Shown: positions 1-5,513 of the stretch, piece by piece | How positions within the stretch are numbered: position 1 is the first letter of the stretch | Layout: every line of letters starts with the position of its first letter | Origin: Gammaproteobacteria bacterium | GTDB lineage: Bacteria; Pseudomonadota; Gammaproteobacteria; GCF-002020875 | Direction of reading: 5' to 3' | NCBI GenBank assembly: GCA_018671205.1 | Contig: JABHIC010000151.1 | Span: 1-6,220, forward strand | DNA length: 6,220 bases | Program-made: the position numbers and the translations under genes | The notes under the pieces: model-generated | Database searches by the model: none | What the model saw: only the letters and a program-made list of their open reading frames with translations | Told to the model about the DNA's origin: nothing

Positions 1-345
1 AATATCTGACTTGAGCAGCTCGAACTTACCTTCAAGGTCTGTCCTCAATAGGTCAAACTTACCTTCTAACGCTACAAACTTACCCTCCAGACCAACGAAC
101 TTACCCTCCAGACCAACAAACTTACCCTCCAGACCAACAAACTTCTCTTCTAACCCCTGCACACTAGCCGTTACCTCATCCAAACGTTGGTCGAGGTGGT
201 TAATATGGTTATATTGTGATTTCAGAAGCAGAGTGTTGATATCATCATTGGTTAATCCCTCCCCACGAGAAAAACGCTCCTCAATCTCTTTTACTTTGGG
301 GCTGATCATCTCGATCAAAATATCATCCACATTGGTTTTGTTCAT
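1..345 (-). CDS. Unrecognised coiled-coil protein with tandem heptad repeats, N-terminal 115 residues (runs off left edge)
   Basis: The minus-strand frame opens with ATG at 345 (MNKTNVDDILIEMISPKV...) and has no stop down to base 1, so only the first 115 residues are present. Residues 1-60 are acidic and probably helical (KEIEERF, DDINTLLLKSQYNHINHLDQRLDEV). From about residue 67 a seven-residue unit (K-F-V-G-L-E-G) recurs three times almost perfectly, followed by looser copies and an 11-residue spacing (KFDLLRTDLEG, KFELLKSD). This is the pattern of a long parallel coiled coil. The frame is preferred over the low-complexity plus-strand reading because a good sigma70 promoter lies just upstream and the protein has regular heptads. 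The ribosome site (GAGACC) is weak. I do not recognise the family. Such heads are often followed by a membrane anchor, but that part would lie outside the window. Function unknown. Confidence 0.7.
   Translation of the reverse strand, partial: MNKTNVDDILIEMISPKVKEIEERFSRGEGLTNDDINTLLLKSQYNHINHLDQRLDEVTASVQGLEEKFVGLEGKFVGLEGKFVGLEGKFVALEGKFDLLRTDLEGKFELLKSDI
56..160 (-). repeat. 21-bp tandem repeat encoding heptads of the coiled-coil protein
   Basis: Three consecutive 21-bp units at 77-97, 98-118 and 119-139 read aacttaccctccagaccaac plus one base, and differ only at that last base. Degenerate copies flank them at 56-76 and 140-160. The unit length is a multiple of three and of one heptad, so copy-number change would keep the reading frame and the coiled-coil register. 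Near-identity at the DNA level, silent sites included, suggests recent duplication. Confidence 0.85.
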
Positions 346-375
346 TTTTACGGTCTCGCACGATGCTGTCTACCG

Positions 376-403
376 ATTATATGCTGATAGAGGTTAGAGT
401 CAA
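376..403 (-). promoter_or_regulatory. Sigma70-type promoter of the coiled-coil gene
   Basis: On the minus strand a -35 box TTGACT (403-398) and a perfect -10 box TATAAT (381-376) are separated by 16 bp. Transcription would start near 369, giving a leader of about 25 nt before the ATG at 345. This is the best-matching promoter seen in the window, and it supports the minus-strand gene. Confidence 0.7.
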
Positions 404-497
404 CATCTTGCTCTCTATTTGATCTCCATCATGAAAAGGCATCTTCCCCCCCCATTCGATGCCTCCCGTATCAGGATAGTTCTCCGATGAGTTGAAT

Positions 498-569
498 TCA
501 GGAAATGCCTTGTATGTTAGAGAGAGGGGAGGCACCAAGGCGCAAGCACGCTTGTATTACCTTTCCTGA
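498..569. other. Possible folded element: nested inverted repeats in the intergenic gap
   Basis: A perfect 8-bp pair TCAGGAAA (498-505) / TTTCCTGA (562-569) encloses a 6-bp pair GCCTTG (507-512) / CAAGGC (536-541) and a small hairpin CAAG (543-546) / CTTG (551-554) with loop CACG. Together these could form a three-way junction. An alternative pairing, TGCCTCCC (460-467) / GGGAGGCA (527-534), would compete with it. No matching family is recognised and no terminator follows. Arms of this length can occur by chance in a gap of this size, so the call is weak. Confidence 0.2.
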
Positions 570-597
570 TTACCCACAATCCTCAGCCAGAACAGCA

Positions 598-625
598 CTG
601 ATAGTGATACTAAATGTAGTATCAT
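598..625 (+). promoter_or_regulatory. Candidate hicAB promoter, apparently leaderless
   Basis: CTGATA (598-603, 4 of 6 matches to the -35 consensus) and TATCAT (620-625, 5 of 6 to the -10) are 16 bp apart. Transcription would begin at about 631-632, at or next to the hicA ATG. No Shine-Dalgarno sequence precedes that ATG, which fits a leaderless message. The palindrome at 605-624 lies across this spacer and -10 box. Confidence 0.4.
605..624. promoter_or_regulatory. Palindromic operator candidate for HicB autoregulation
   Basis: TGATACTA (605-612) and TAGTATCA (617-624) are perfect reverse complements separated by AATG, ending 7 bp before the hicA ATG. HicB antitoxins with a C-terminal ribbon-helix-helix domain, as here, bind palindromes in their own promoter as dimers or tetramers. 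The site covers the likely -10 box, so binding would block RNA polymerase. The assignment to HicB is inference from position and family. Confidence 0.6.
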
Positions 626-631
626 TAACCT

Positions 632-832
632 ATGGGTAAGGTCGATAAGATTCTCAACAAGATGATGAATAATCCTTTGGACTGGAGGATTGATGCCCTC
701 AAAACTGTTGCGAATAGCTTTGGGGTGGAGTGGAGACAGCCAGGAACCAGTCATGTGACCTTTCGTCATCCTAATGGAAGTAAATTGTTCCATCCCATAA
801 GCCAATCAAGGCAATCTATAGGACACCTCTAA
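632..832 (+). CDS. hicA: HicA-family mRNA interferase toxin, C-terminus probably frameshifted
   Basis: This is the toxin of a type II HicAB module, a small double-stranded-RNA-binding-like fold that cleaves mRNA. The 66-residue product begins MGKVDKILNKMMNNP, typical of the longer-headed HicA branch, and contains the G-T-S-H-V-T-F-R-H core; H41 is the expected catalytic histidine. After K51-L52 the frame reads FHPISQSRQSIGHL, unlike HicA. One frame over, the same DNA (790 onward) reads PSHKPIKAIYRTPLKM, matching the usual HicA ending (V-P-x-H-x-P-I-K-x-x-Y), and stops with TGA at 853-855, one base before the hicB ATG. The gene therefore seems to have lost one base near 787-789. The toxin could be inactive, or this could be a sequence error. 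The start has no ribosome site but fits family alignments and the promoter position. Likely cotranscribed with hicB. Confidence 0.7.
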   Translation: MGKVDKILNKMMNNPLDWRIDALKTVANSFGVEWRQPGTSHVTFRHPNGSKLFHPISQSRQSIGHL

Positions 833-856
833 AAATGCACTTTTTTGGTGATTGAA

Positions 857-1198
857 ATGAAGGTAAATGACTACCCAGTGAATATAACTCCCATCCATGA
901 AGAGGATGGAGGTGGGTATCTGGCAATATTTCCAGATCTTCCTGGCTGCATGGCTGATGGAGAGAGTGCAGAGGATGCTGTTCATCAGGCTTTGGACGCT
1001 GCCGAATCCTGGCTGCAAACGGCAATAGAGTTCGGTGATCCTATTCCTGAACCCCATAGTGGGGGAGAGTCGGGCAAATTTATAACTAGGGCTCCTCGTT
1101 CTTTACATGCTCGCTTGAAGGCTAGGGCAATACAGGAGGGGGTAAGCATGAACACCCTTGTTGTTTCGTTACTTTCTGAGAAAATGAGCGCAACATAG
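857..1198 (+). CDS. hicB: HicB-family antitoxin with C-terminal ribbon-helix-helix domain
   Basis: The 113-residue product is the antitoxin partner of HicA. It binds and neutralises the toxin and represses the operon. Residues 1-66 form the HicB domain, a degraded RNase H-like fold: YPVNITPIHEEDGGGYLAIF, then PDLPGCMADGESAEDAVHQA. Residues 75-110 (ITRAPRSLHARLKARAIQEG, then VSMNTLVVSLLSEKM) look like a ribbon-helix-helix DNA-binding domain rather than the helix-turn-helix of other HicBs. I choose the ATG at 857 over the TTG at 845 and GTG at 848. GGTGAT at 847-852 is a good anti-16S match four bases upstream, and the HicB family normally begins at this point (MK-x-YPV). The restored hicA frame would stop at 855, giving tight coupling; in the present frame hicA stops at 832 instead. 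The HicB sequence shows no damage. Confidence 0.88.
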   Translation: MKVNDYPVNITPIHEEDGGGYLAIFPDLPGCMADGESAEDAVHQALDAAESWLQTAIEFGDPIPEPHSGGESGKFITRAPRSLHARLKARAIQEGVSMNTLVVSLLSEKMSAT

Positions 1199-1221
1199 CA
1201 CAGCTAATGTGTCTGTTTTTT
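1199..1221 (+). terminator. Weak terminator candidate after hicB
   Basis: CACA (1199-1202) and TGTG (1208-1211) can pair around a five-base loop. Six T residues follow at 1216-1221, four bases after the stem. The stem is short (four pairs, plus a G-T wobble), so termination would be weak at best. It fills the 26-bp gap between two convergent operons. Confidence 0.25.
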
Positions 1222-1224
1222 CCT

Positions 1225-1719
1225 TTAGTTAGTTCTTGAGGGCTTTATCAATGAGGATTGAATGGTCTTGCTTAGGGTTGCAGCGAAGGCTTTTACAAAA
1301 CCGAGGTGCGCGTGCGCGGTCTGCAAGGCATCGGAGAGCAGTTGAGGGTTTTCGATATATTCATGAACCATTTGGTTTCTAAGCTGGCGCAGCATTACCC
1401 ATGTATCGGCTGACTCAAGCCAGCCAAACTTTTCTGCTTTATCGAGATTAGTCAGTAATGCAGCAGCGGCTTCACCCATCGCACTCAACCAAGCGGGTAA
1501 GAGCTTGTCCCCCAAGGTATCTTGTAGACGACAAAAACGGCTGCTAAAAGCCTCCACTTTTAAAGCAAGCCCTTTATCCTCTTCCAGTGTTTGTGCCCTT
1601 TCTGCGGTAAAAGGCTGATCGAATACCTGCGTTGCTGCGTACTCTAAATGTGTAATCTCTTTTTGGATCACGCGCAATAAAAATGCAAGCCTGGCCTGGT
1701 CGCTTCGATCAATCGTCAT
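1225..1719 (-). CDS. hepT: HEPN-domain toxin of a HepT/MntA-type toxin-antitoxin pair
   Basis: This 164-residue, mostly helical protein is a likely HEPN ribonuclease toxin. The diagnostic motif RNQMVHEY places R114, H119 and Y121 as RX4HXY. In characterised HepT proteins the Arg and His form the RNase site of a dimer, and the Tyr is the residue that the MntA partner modifies with AMP. Family-like blocks SRFCRLQDTLGDKLLPA (60-76) and LDKAEKFGWLESADTW (92-107) precede the motif. The ATG at 1719 overlaps the mntA stop in ATGA (1716-1719), so translation is coupled and the antitoxin is made first. It is longer than the roughly 130-140-residue HepT proteins, with an extra C-terminal tail after about residue 150. 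The gene ends 26 bp from convergent hicB. Toxin activity is inferred from the motif and context. An alternative label is nucleotidyltransferase substrate-binding protein. Confidence 0.82.
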   Translation of the reverse strand: MTIDRSDQARLAFLLRVIQKEITHLEYAATQVFDQPFTAERAQTLEEDKGLALKVEAFSSRFCRLQDTLGDKLLPAWLSAMGEAAAALLTNLDKAEKFGWLESADTWVMLRQLRNQMVHEYIENPQLLSDALQTAHAHLGFVKAFAATLSKTIQSSLIKPSRTN

Positions 1720-2015
1720 AGATTCACCCCTTCTGCCTTGGCAATACCGTGAATGGCTTCTTCTGTGAGATTGGGCGCATCCAGTAGGATATCTATTTTT
1801 CGCTCGCCGATGAGGCGCATAATTTTGGTCTGGATCATCGCGATGGTGTAGGCTGGTTGCTCGATCACCTGGTGAGTGGCAATGTAAAGATCAATATCCC
1901 CTCCTCTACCTGCATCGTCCAGGCGGGAGCCAAATAGCTTAATCACCACCTCCTCTCCCAATACGCTTTCTACCGCCTGGCGCAATGTATGACGATCTGA
2001 CTCACTTAATCGCAT
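1716..2015 (-). CDS. mntA: Minimal nucleotidyltransferase antitoxin (MntA type)
   Basis: This 99-residue protein belongs to the DNA polymerase beta-like minimal nucleotidyltransferases. The active-site motif lies at residues 28-45 (FGSRLDDAGRGGDIDLYI): G29-S30 bind the nucleotide, and D40 and D42 are the metal-binding acids. D75 in KIDILLD is the likely third carboxylate. Nine residues separate GS from DXD here, one fewer than the GSX10DXD spacing often quoted, but the GGDIDL version is a familiar subgroup. MntA proteins neutralise their HEPN partner by adding AMP to the tyrosine of RX4HXY, which is present in the next gene. The start at 2015 has only a weak ribosome site (GGGC), and no clear promoter is visible in the 41 bp after wzz, so transcription may come from upstream. 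All catalytic residues seem intact. Confidence 0.85.
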   Translation of the reverse strand: MRLSESDRHTLRQAVESVLGEEVVIKLFGSRLDDAGRGGDIDLYIATHQVIEQPAYTIAMIQTKIMRLIGERKIDILLDAPNLTEEAIHGIAKAEGVNL

Positions 2016-2056
2016 GATTTTATTGCCCGTTAGGTGAGGAGGTCGAGAGTGGGCAC

Positions 2057-3067
2057 TTACTCTACCTGCTCCGGGACTCTTCCCTGATTTTCTAGGAAAT
2101 TCCTGAAGAAGGCGATGAAGATCCCCAGCATTAGCCCCAATACGAAGCCAAGGATAACAATGAGTTTACGTTTAGGCTTAATGCGCTCTTCCGGGGGTAC
2201 GGCAGGGTCGATAATCTTGAATGCATACTCATCCCGCACATTGGCAAGCATGACATTTTTGGTCTGCTCCTCGATGAGGTTATAGAGAATATTCTGTGCA
2301 TTGACGAGGCTGGTTCTGGCCAGCTCCTCTTCGAGGAAGTGGATTGACCTTTTGGTCTCCTCAATCGCCTGTCTGCGCATGTGGGCGTTGAGCCGCTCAA
2401 CCGCATCATTCGCCCAGCGGGCGGCCTGGTAGGGGTCTGTCAACTCAATGGCGAGGGTGACCATGCCGGTTTTTTTGTCTGTAGAGACCTTGGTCATACC
2501 CTGAATGACCTTGTAGGCCTCCCAATCACTGGGAGAGCCGTCGCTGTTCTCTCGCTCCCGGCCTGTTGTGGGCGCTTCAGGGAGGAGATTTTGTTTGAGT
2601 GACTGGATGGTTGTGGTGAACAGTGAGGGCTCCTGGATGATCCACTGCCCTTTTTCCTGATCCCACTGTTCGGGGAAGAGGAGGGGTTTGAGGTTACGCT
2701 CCTGAATATACTGTTGTGCGAAGCTGCGGGACTGTAGTACTGCGAGTGCGGTCTCGGTACCTCCTCCCGCCCCCCCCAGGCTGATCCCGGCCATACCGGC
2801 AAGCCCGCCAAACTGACTGGCGAGTGCCGCCATTCCGCCGCCGCCCTTTTCGCTCTGGGCACTTACCATCAGCACCTCGGCCCGATAGATGGCCGGGGCG
2901 GTGAGGGCGTAGATGATGGCACCGAGCGTGGTGAGCAGGGTAATGAGGAGAATGGAGGTTTTACGCTTTGTGAGTACGCGCCAGAGGTCAATCAGGCTGA
3001 TTTCATCCTCCATCTGTACGGGGTAGGGGGGCGGGTAGGGATAGGGGTTCTGTGGGGGTTGGTTCAT
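2057..3067 (-). CDS. wzz: Wzz-type polysaccharide co-polymerase (chain-length determinant)
   Basis: The 336-residue inner-membrane protein sets the chain length of an O-antigen or exopolysaccharide, working with a Wzy polymerase. A proline/tyrosine-rich cytoplasmic head (residues 2-16) is followed by the Wzz signature EISLIDLWRVLTKRK (22-36). Then come membrane helix 1 (about 39-55), a long periplasmic domain with a glycine-rich stretch (75-103) and a helical part (about 215-275), the proline segment PAVPPEERIKPKR (288-300), and membrane helix 2 (about 302-321). No kinase domain is attached. The ATG at 3067 is kept for the proline-rich head; M19 (3013) is an alternative start, and neither has a good ribosome site. 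No polymerase, flippase or glycosyltransferase gene is nearby, so the regulator is an orphan here. A run of eight G on the coding strand (2777-2770) falls in the glycine-rich stretch. The exact polymer is unknown. Confidence 0.88.
   Translation of the reverse strand: MNQPPQNPYPYPPPYPVQMEDEISLIDLWRVLTKRKTSILLITLLTTLGAIIYALTAPAIYRAEVLMVSAQSEKGGGGMAALASQFGGLAGMAGISLGGAGGGTETALAVLQSRSFAQQYIQERNLKPLLFPEQWDQEKGQWIIQEPSLFTTTIQSLKQNLLPEAPTTGRERENSDGSPSDWEAYKVIQGMTKVSTDKKTGMVTLAIELTDPYQAARWANDAVERLNAHMRRQAIEETKRSIHFLEEELARTSLVNAQNILYNLIEEQTKNVMLANVRDEYAFKIIDPAVPPEERIKPKRKLIVILGFVLGLMLGIFIAFFRNFLENQGRVPEQVE
2770..2777. repeat. C8/G8 homopolymer inside wzz
   Basis: Eight consecutive C on the plus strand (G on the coding strand) encode the end of Leu97, Gly98, Gly99 and the start of Ala100. 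Tracts of this length are prone to polymerase slippage, and a change of one base would truncate Wzz about a third of the way through. Similar G/C runs occur elsewhere in the window: eight C at 446-453, seven C at 3380-3386 and seven G at 5408-5414. Confidence 0.6.
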
Positions 3068-3139
3068 TTTTTTATGCTGTTTTTTCTGTGGGATCTACCG
3101 TGTGGTAGAACAAAGTACGATAGCAGACTAAGCGGTAAG

Positions 3140-4987
3140 CTACAGTAACTGATTCACATCCCGCACTGCGCCACGGGCGGCACTGGTGGTCAGGGCGGCG
3201 TAGGCGCGTAGTGCTGCGGAGACGGGTCGATCTCGATTCACCGGCTTCCACGCTGCTGCGCCTCTGGCCCCCATCGCCCGGCGACGCTCTGCCAGCACCT
3301 TCTCTTCAACTGTCACCTGAATCGAGCGGTTGGGAATGCTGATCTCGATGCGGTCACCCTCTTCGACCAGACCGATCAGCCCCCCCTCTGCCGCCTCCGG
3401 GGAGGCGTGGCCGATGGAGAGGCCGGAGGTGCCCCCGGAGAAGCGTCCATCGGTAATCAGTGCACACACCTTGCCCAGCCCCTTGGATTTGAGGTAGCTG
3501 GTGGGGTAGAGCATCTCCTGCATTCCCGGCCCCCCTCGTGGCCCCTCGTAGCGTATCACCACTACATCACCTGGCTGGATCTGGTCATTGAGGATGGCCT
3601 CAACGGCATCATCCTGGCTCTCGAAAATTCGTGCCGGGCCGTTGAAGTCAAGAATGGACTCATCCACCCCCGCTGTTTTGACGATACAGCCATCCTCGGC
3701 AAGGTTACCGTAGAGTACGGCGAGGCCACCATCCTGACTATAGGCATGGGCACTATCACGAATGCAGCCGAGTGTACGGTCCCGATCCAGTGACTCAAAG
3801 CGGTTCTGCTGGCTGAATGCGGTCTGGGTGGGGATATTGCCGGGGGCTGCGCGGTAGAACTTTTCCACCGCCTTATCCTGAGTATGGAGAATATCCCACT
3901 GGTTGAGTGCCTCCCCCAGGGTTTTGGCGTGAACTGTCCCTTGTAGGGGGTGCACCAGCCCCTGACGCTCCAGCTCGCCCAGAATGGCCATCACTCCACC
4001 GGCACGGTGGACATCTTCCATGTGGTAGTCGGGGGTAGAGGGGGCCACTTTGCAGAGATGGGGAACCTTGCGTGACATCCGGTCCATATCCTCCATGGTG
4101 AAGTTGACCTCTGCCTCCTCTGCCGCTGCGAGCAGGTGAAGCACGGTATTGGTTGACCCTCCCATCGCAATATCGAGGGCCATCGCGTTCTCGAAGGAGT
4201 TGAAGGTGGCAATCGAGCGCGGTAGTACGGAGGCGTCGTCCTCTTCATAGTAGCGCCGCGTCAGTTCGACGATACGCCGCCCCGCCTCGAGGAAGAGCTC
4301 TTTACGGTCCGCATGGGTCGCCAGCAGGGAGCCGTTACCGGGCAGTGATAGCCCCAGTGCCTCGGTCAGGCAGTTCATGGAGTTGGCGGTAAACATCCCG
4401 GAACAGGAGCCACAGGTGGGGCAGGCAGAGCGTTCCATCACGGCCACATCCTCATCCGATACCTTGTCATCCGCCGCTGAGACCATCGCATCGACCAGAT
4501 CAAGGTGAACCTCTTTTCCTTGCAGCTTGGTTTTACCCGACTCCATCGGCCCACCAGAGACGAAGATTACCGGGATATTGAGGCGCAGGGCGGCATTGAC
4601 CATTCCCGGGGTAATTTTGTCACAGTTGGAGATACAGACAATCGCATCCGCGCAGTGGGCATTGACCATGTACTCTACCGAGTCGGCAATTATCTCACGG
4701 GAGGGGAGGCTGTAGAGCATTCCTCCGTGGCCCATCGCGATGCCATCATCGACCGCAATGGTGTTGAACTCTTTGGCCACACCGCCCGCCTTCTCGATCT
4801 CTCTCGCCACCAGCTGCCCCATATCCTTGAGGTGGACATGGCCCGGCACAAACTGGGTGAAGGAGTTGGCTATGGCGATGATGGGTTTGTCAAAGTCCTC
4901 ATCGGTCATTCCGGTTGCCCGCCAAAGTGAGCGGGCACCCGCCATGTTTCTACCGTGGGTGGTGGTTCGGGAACGATATTCAGCCAT
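3140..4987 (-). CDS. ilvD: Dihydroxy-acid dehydratase
   Basis: IlvD dehydrates 2,3-dihydroxy-isovalerate and 2,3-dihydroxy-3-methylvalerate to the 2-keto acids that become valine, leucine, isoleucine and pantothenate. The 615-residue product is collinear with the E. coli enzyme (616). Visible landmarks are YRSRTTTHGRNMAGARSLWR at the N-terminus, D80-D81 (AVDDGIAMGHGG), CISNCDK (C119-C122-D123-K124, metal and cluster binding), CPTCGSCSGMF (C189, C192, C195) and near the end GRFSGGTSGLSIGH, with the serine proposed as catalytic base. Where [2Fe-2S] relatives have an extra cysteine (about residue 49) this protein reads VPGHVHL, as in the oxygen-sensitive E. coli type. The ATG at 4987 is chosen because AGGAG lies eight bases upstream and family homology begins there. 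An in-frame ATG at 5062 would add 25 unrelated residues and overlap the divergent gene. wzz follows 72 bp downstream. No leader-peptide attenuator is visible in the 67-bp upstream gap. Confidence 0.98.
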   Translation of the reverse strand: MAEYRSRTTTHGRNMAGARSLWRATGMTDEDFDKPIIAIANSFTQFVPGHVHLKDMGQLVAREIEKAGGVAKEFNTIAVDDGIAMGHGGMLYSLPSREIIADSVEYMVNAHCADAIVCISNCDKITPGMVNAALRLNIPVIFVSGGPMESGKTKLQGKEVHLDLVDAMVSAADDKVSDEDVAVMERSACPTCGSCSGMFTANSMNCLTEALGLSLPGNGSLLATHADRKELFLEAGRRIVELTRRYYEEDDASVLPRSIATFNSFENAMALDIAMGGSTNTVLHLLAAAEEAEVNFTMEDMDRMSRKVPHLCKVAPSTPDYHMEDVHRAGGVMAILGELERQGLVHPLQGTVHAKTLGEALNQWDILHTQDKAVEKFYRAAPGNIPTQTAFSQQNRFESLDRDRTLGCIRDSAHAYSQDGGLAVLYGNLAEDGCIVKTAGVDESILDFNGPARIFESQDDAVEAILNDQIQPGDVVVIRYEGPRGGPGMQEMLYPTSYLKSKGLGKVCALITDGRFSGGTSGLSIGHASPEAAEGGLIGLVEEGDRIEISIPNRSIQVTVEEKVLAERRRAMGARGAAAWKPVNRDRPVSAALRAYAALTTSAARGAVRDVNQLL

Positions 4988-5005
4988 CTTCTGGGCTCCT
5001 CTGTC

Positions 5006-5014
5006 TGATAGAAT
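5006..5014 (+). promoter_or_regulatory. Candidate extended -10 promoter for the RDD/DUF423 pair
   Basis: TGATAGAAT fits an extended -10 element (TGn followed by TAGAAT, 5 of 6 matches) on the plus strand. Transcription would start near 5021, with a leader of about 34 nt before the ATG at 5055. No -35 box is evident. The divergent gap is AT-rich (5007-5040). On the opposite strand TATACT (5039-5034) could serve ilvD, but no -35 box matches there either. Confidence 0.3.
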
Positions 5015-5054
5015 ATTCAAAAATAATCGATAGAGTATACCTCTCTGCCCCCTG

Positions 5055-5513
5055 ATGAGCACAGCCCAACCCCCAACAAACCTCCAACTTTCGCTTCCGG
5101 CTGTCGGTCTGATGCGGCGGCTCTTTGCGATGTTTTATGATGGTCTGCTGCTGCTTGCCCTGTTGATGGTGGCTACCGCCATTGGTCTCACCTTTACCGA
5201 GGGAGAGGCGACCGATGCGGGGAACCCTCTGATGACGACCTGGCTCTTTCTGGTGAGCTTTTTCTATTTCGCTTGGCCCTGGCTGAATACCGGGCAGACA
5301 CTGGGGATGAAGACCTGGCGGATGCAGCTGGTACGGATTGACGGCAAGCCATTGACACTCTGGCACCTGATGCTCCGTTTTCTCAGTGCGATCCCCTCTA
5401 TTGGGCTGGGGGGGATCGGTCTGCTCTGGATGCTCTACGACCCGAACCATCTGGCGCTGCACGATAAGTTCTCAGAGACCCGACTGGTTGACCTGAAGTC
5501 GCTCAAGCAGTGA
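5055..5513 (+). CDS. RDD family integral membrane protein
   Basis: The 152-residue protein has the arginine and two aspartates that name the RDD family. These are R21/R22 at the edge of helix 1, D29 in FAMFYDGLLL, and D137 in the terminal ALHDKFSETRLV. The family block GQTLGMKTWRMQLV (80-93) is also present. Membrane segments are predicted at about 31-47, 63-77 and 108-127. The molecular role of most RDD proteins is unsettled; some are linked to ion or sodium/proton exchange, and nothing here points to a specific substrate. The ATG at 5055 has no purine-rich ribosome site (the preceding bases are CTGCCCCCTG). M20 at 5112 is an alternative start but would remove the residues just before the first helix. 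The gene is divergent from ilvD (67-bp gap) and overlaps the next gene by four bases. Seven G at 5408-5414 lie in its third helix. Confidence 0.88.
   Translation: MSTAQPPTNLQLSLPAVGLMRRLFAMFYDGLLLLALLMVATAIGLTFTEGEATDAGNPLMTTWLFLVSFFYFAWPWLNTGQTLGMKTWRMQLVRIDGKPLTLWHLMLRFLSAIPSIGLGGIGLLWMLYDPNHLALHDKFSETRLVDLKSLKQ

Noticed and set aside
56..160. CRISPR-like array
   Set aside because: The 21-bp units are directly contiguous with no spacers, are in frame with a coding sequence, and no cas genes are present.
11..397. Plus-strand open frame with repeated LPSRPTN units
   Set aside because: It is the complement of the minus-strand heptad repeats. The minus frame has a promoter, regular coiled-coil heptads and acidic/basic balance, while the plus reading is low-complexity with no ribosome site.
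438..463. Hairpin GGCATC / GATGCC with a T-run on the minus strand, possible terminator
   Set aside because: The stem is six pairs around a 14-base loop containing eight C, and no minus-strand gene lies upstream that it could terminate.
845..856. TTG or GTG start for hicB four or three codons upstream
   Set aside because: The ATG at 857 has the better-spaced GGTGAT ribosome site and matches the usual start of HicB proteins.
557..1057. Minus-strand open frames opposite hicA and hicB
   Set aside because: They lie antisense to recognisable HicA and HicB sequences and show no family pattern or ribosome site.
3094..3109. Perfect 6-bp hairpin TCTACC-GTGT-GGTAGA between ilvD and wzz as a terminator
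   Set aside because: On the minus strand it is followed by TCCCACAGAAAAAA rather than a T-run, so it does not fit an intrinsic terminator. It could be a weak regulatory site, but nothing supports that.
4505..5033. Plus-strand open frames inside ilvD
   Set aside because: They are antisense shadows of a fully conserved enzyme gene, made likely by its codon composition.
4988..5062. N-terminal extension of ilvD from the ATG at 5062
   Set aside because: The extra 25 residues do not match the family, the frame would overlap the divergent RDD gene, and a strong AGGAG site serves the ATG at 4987.
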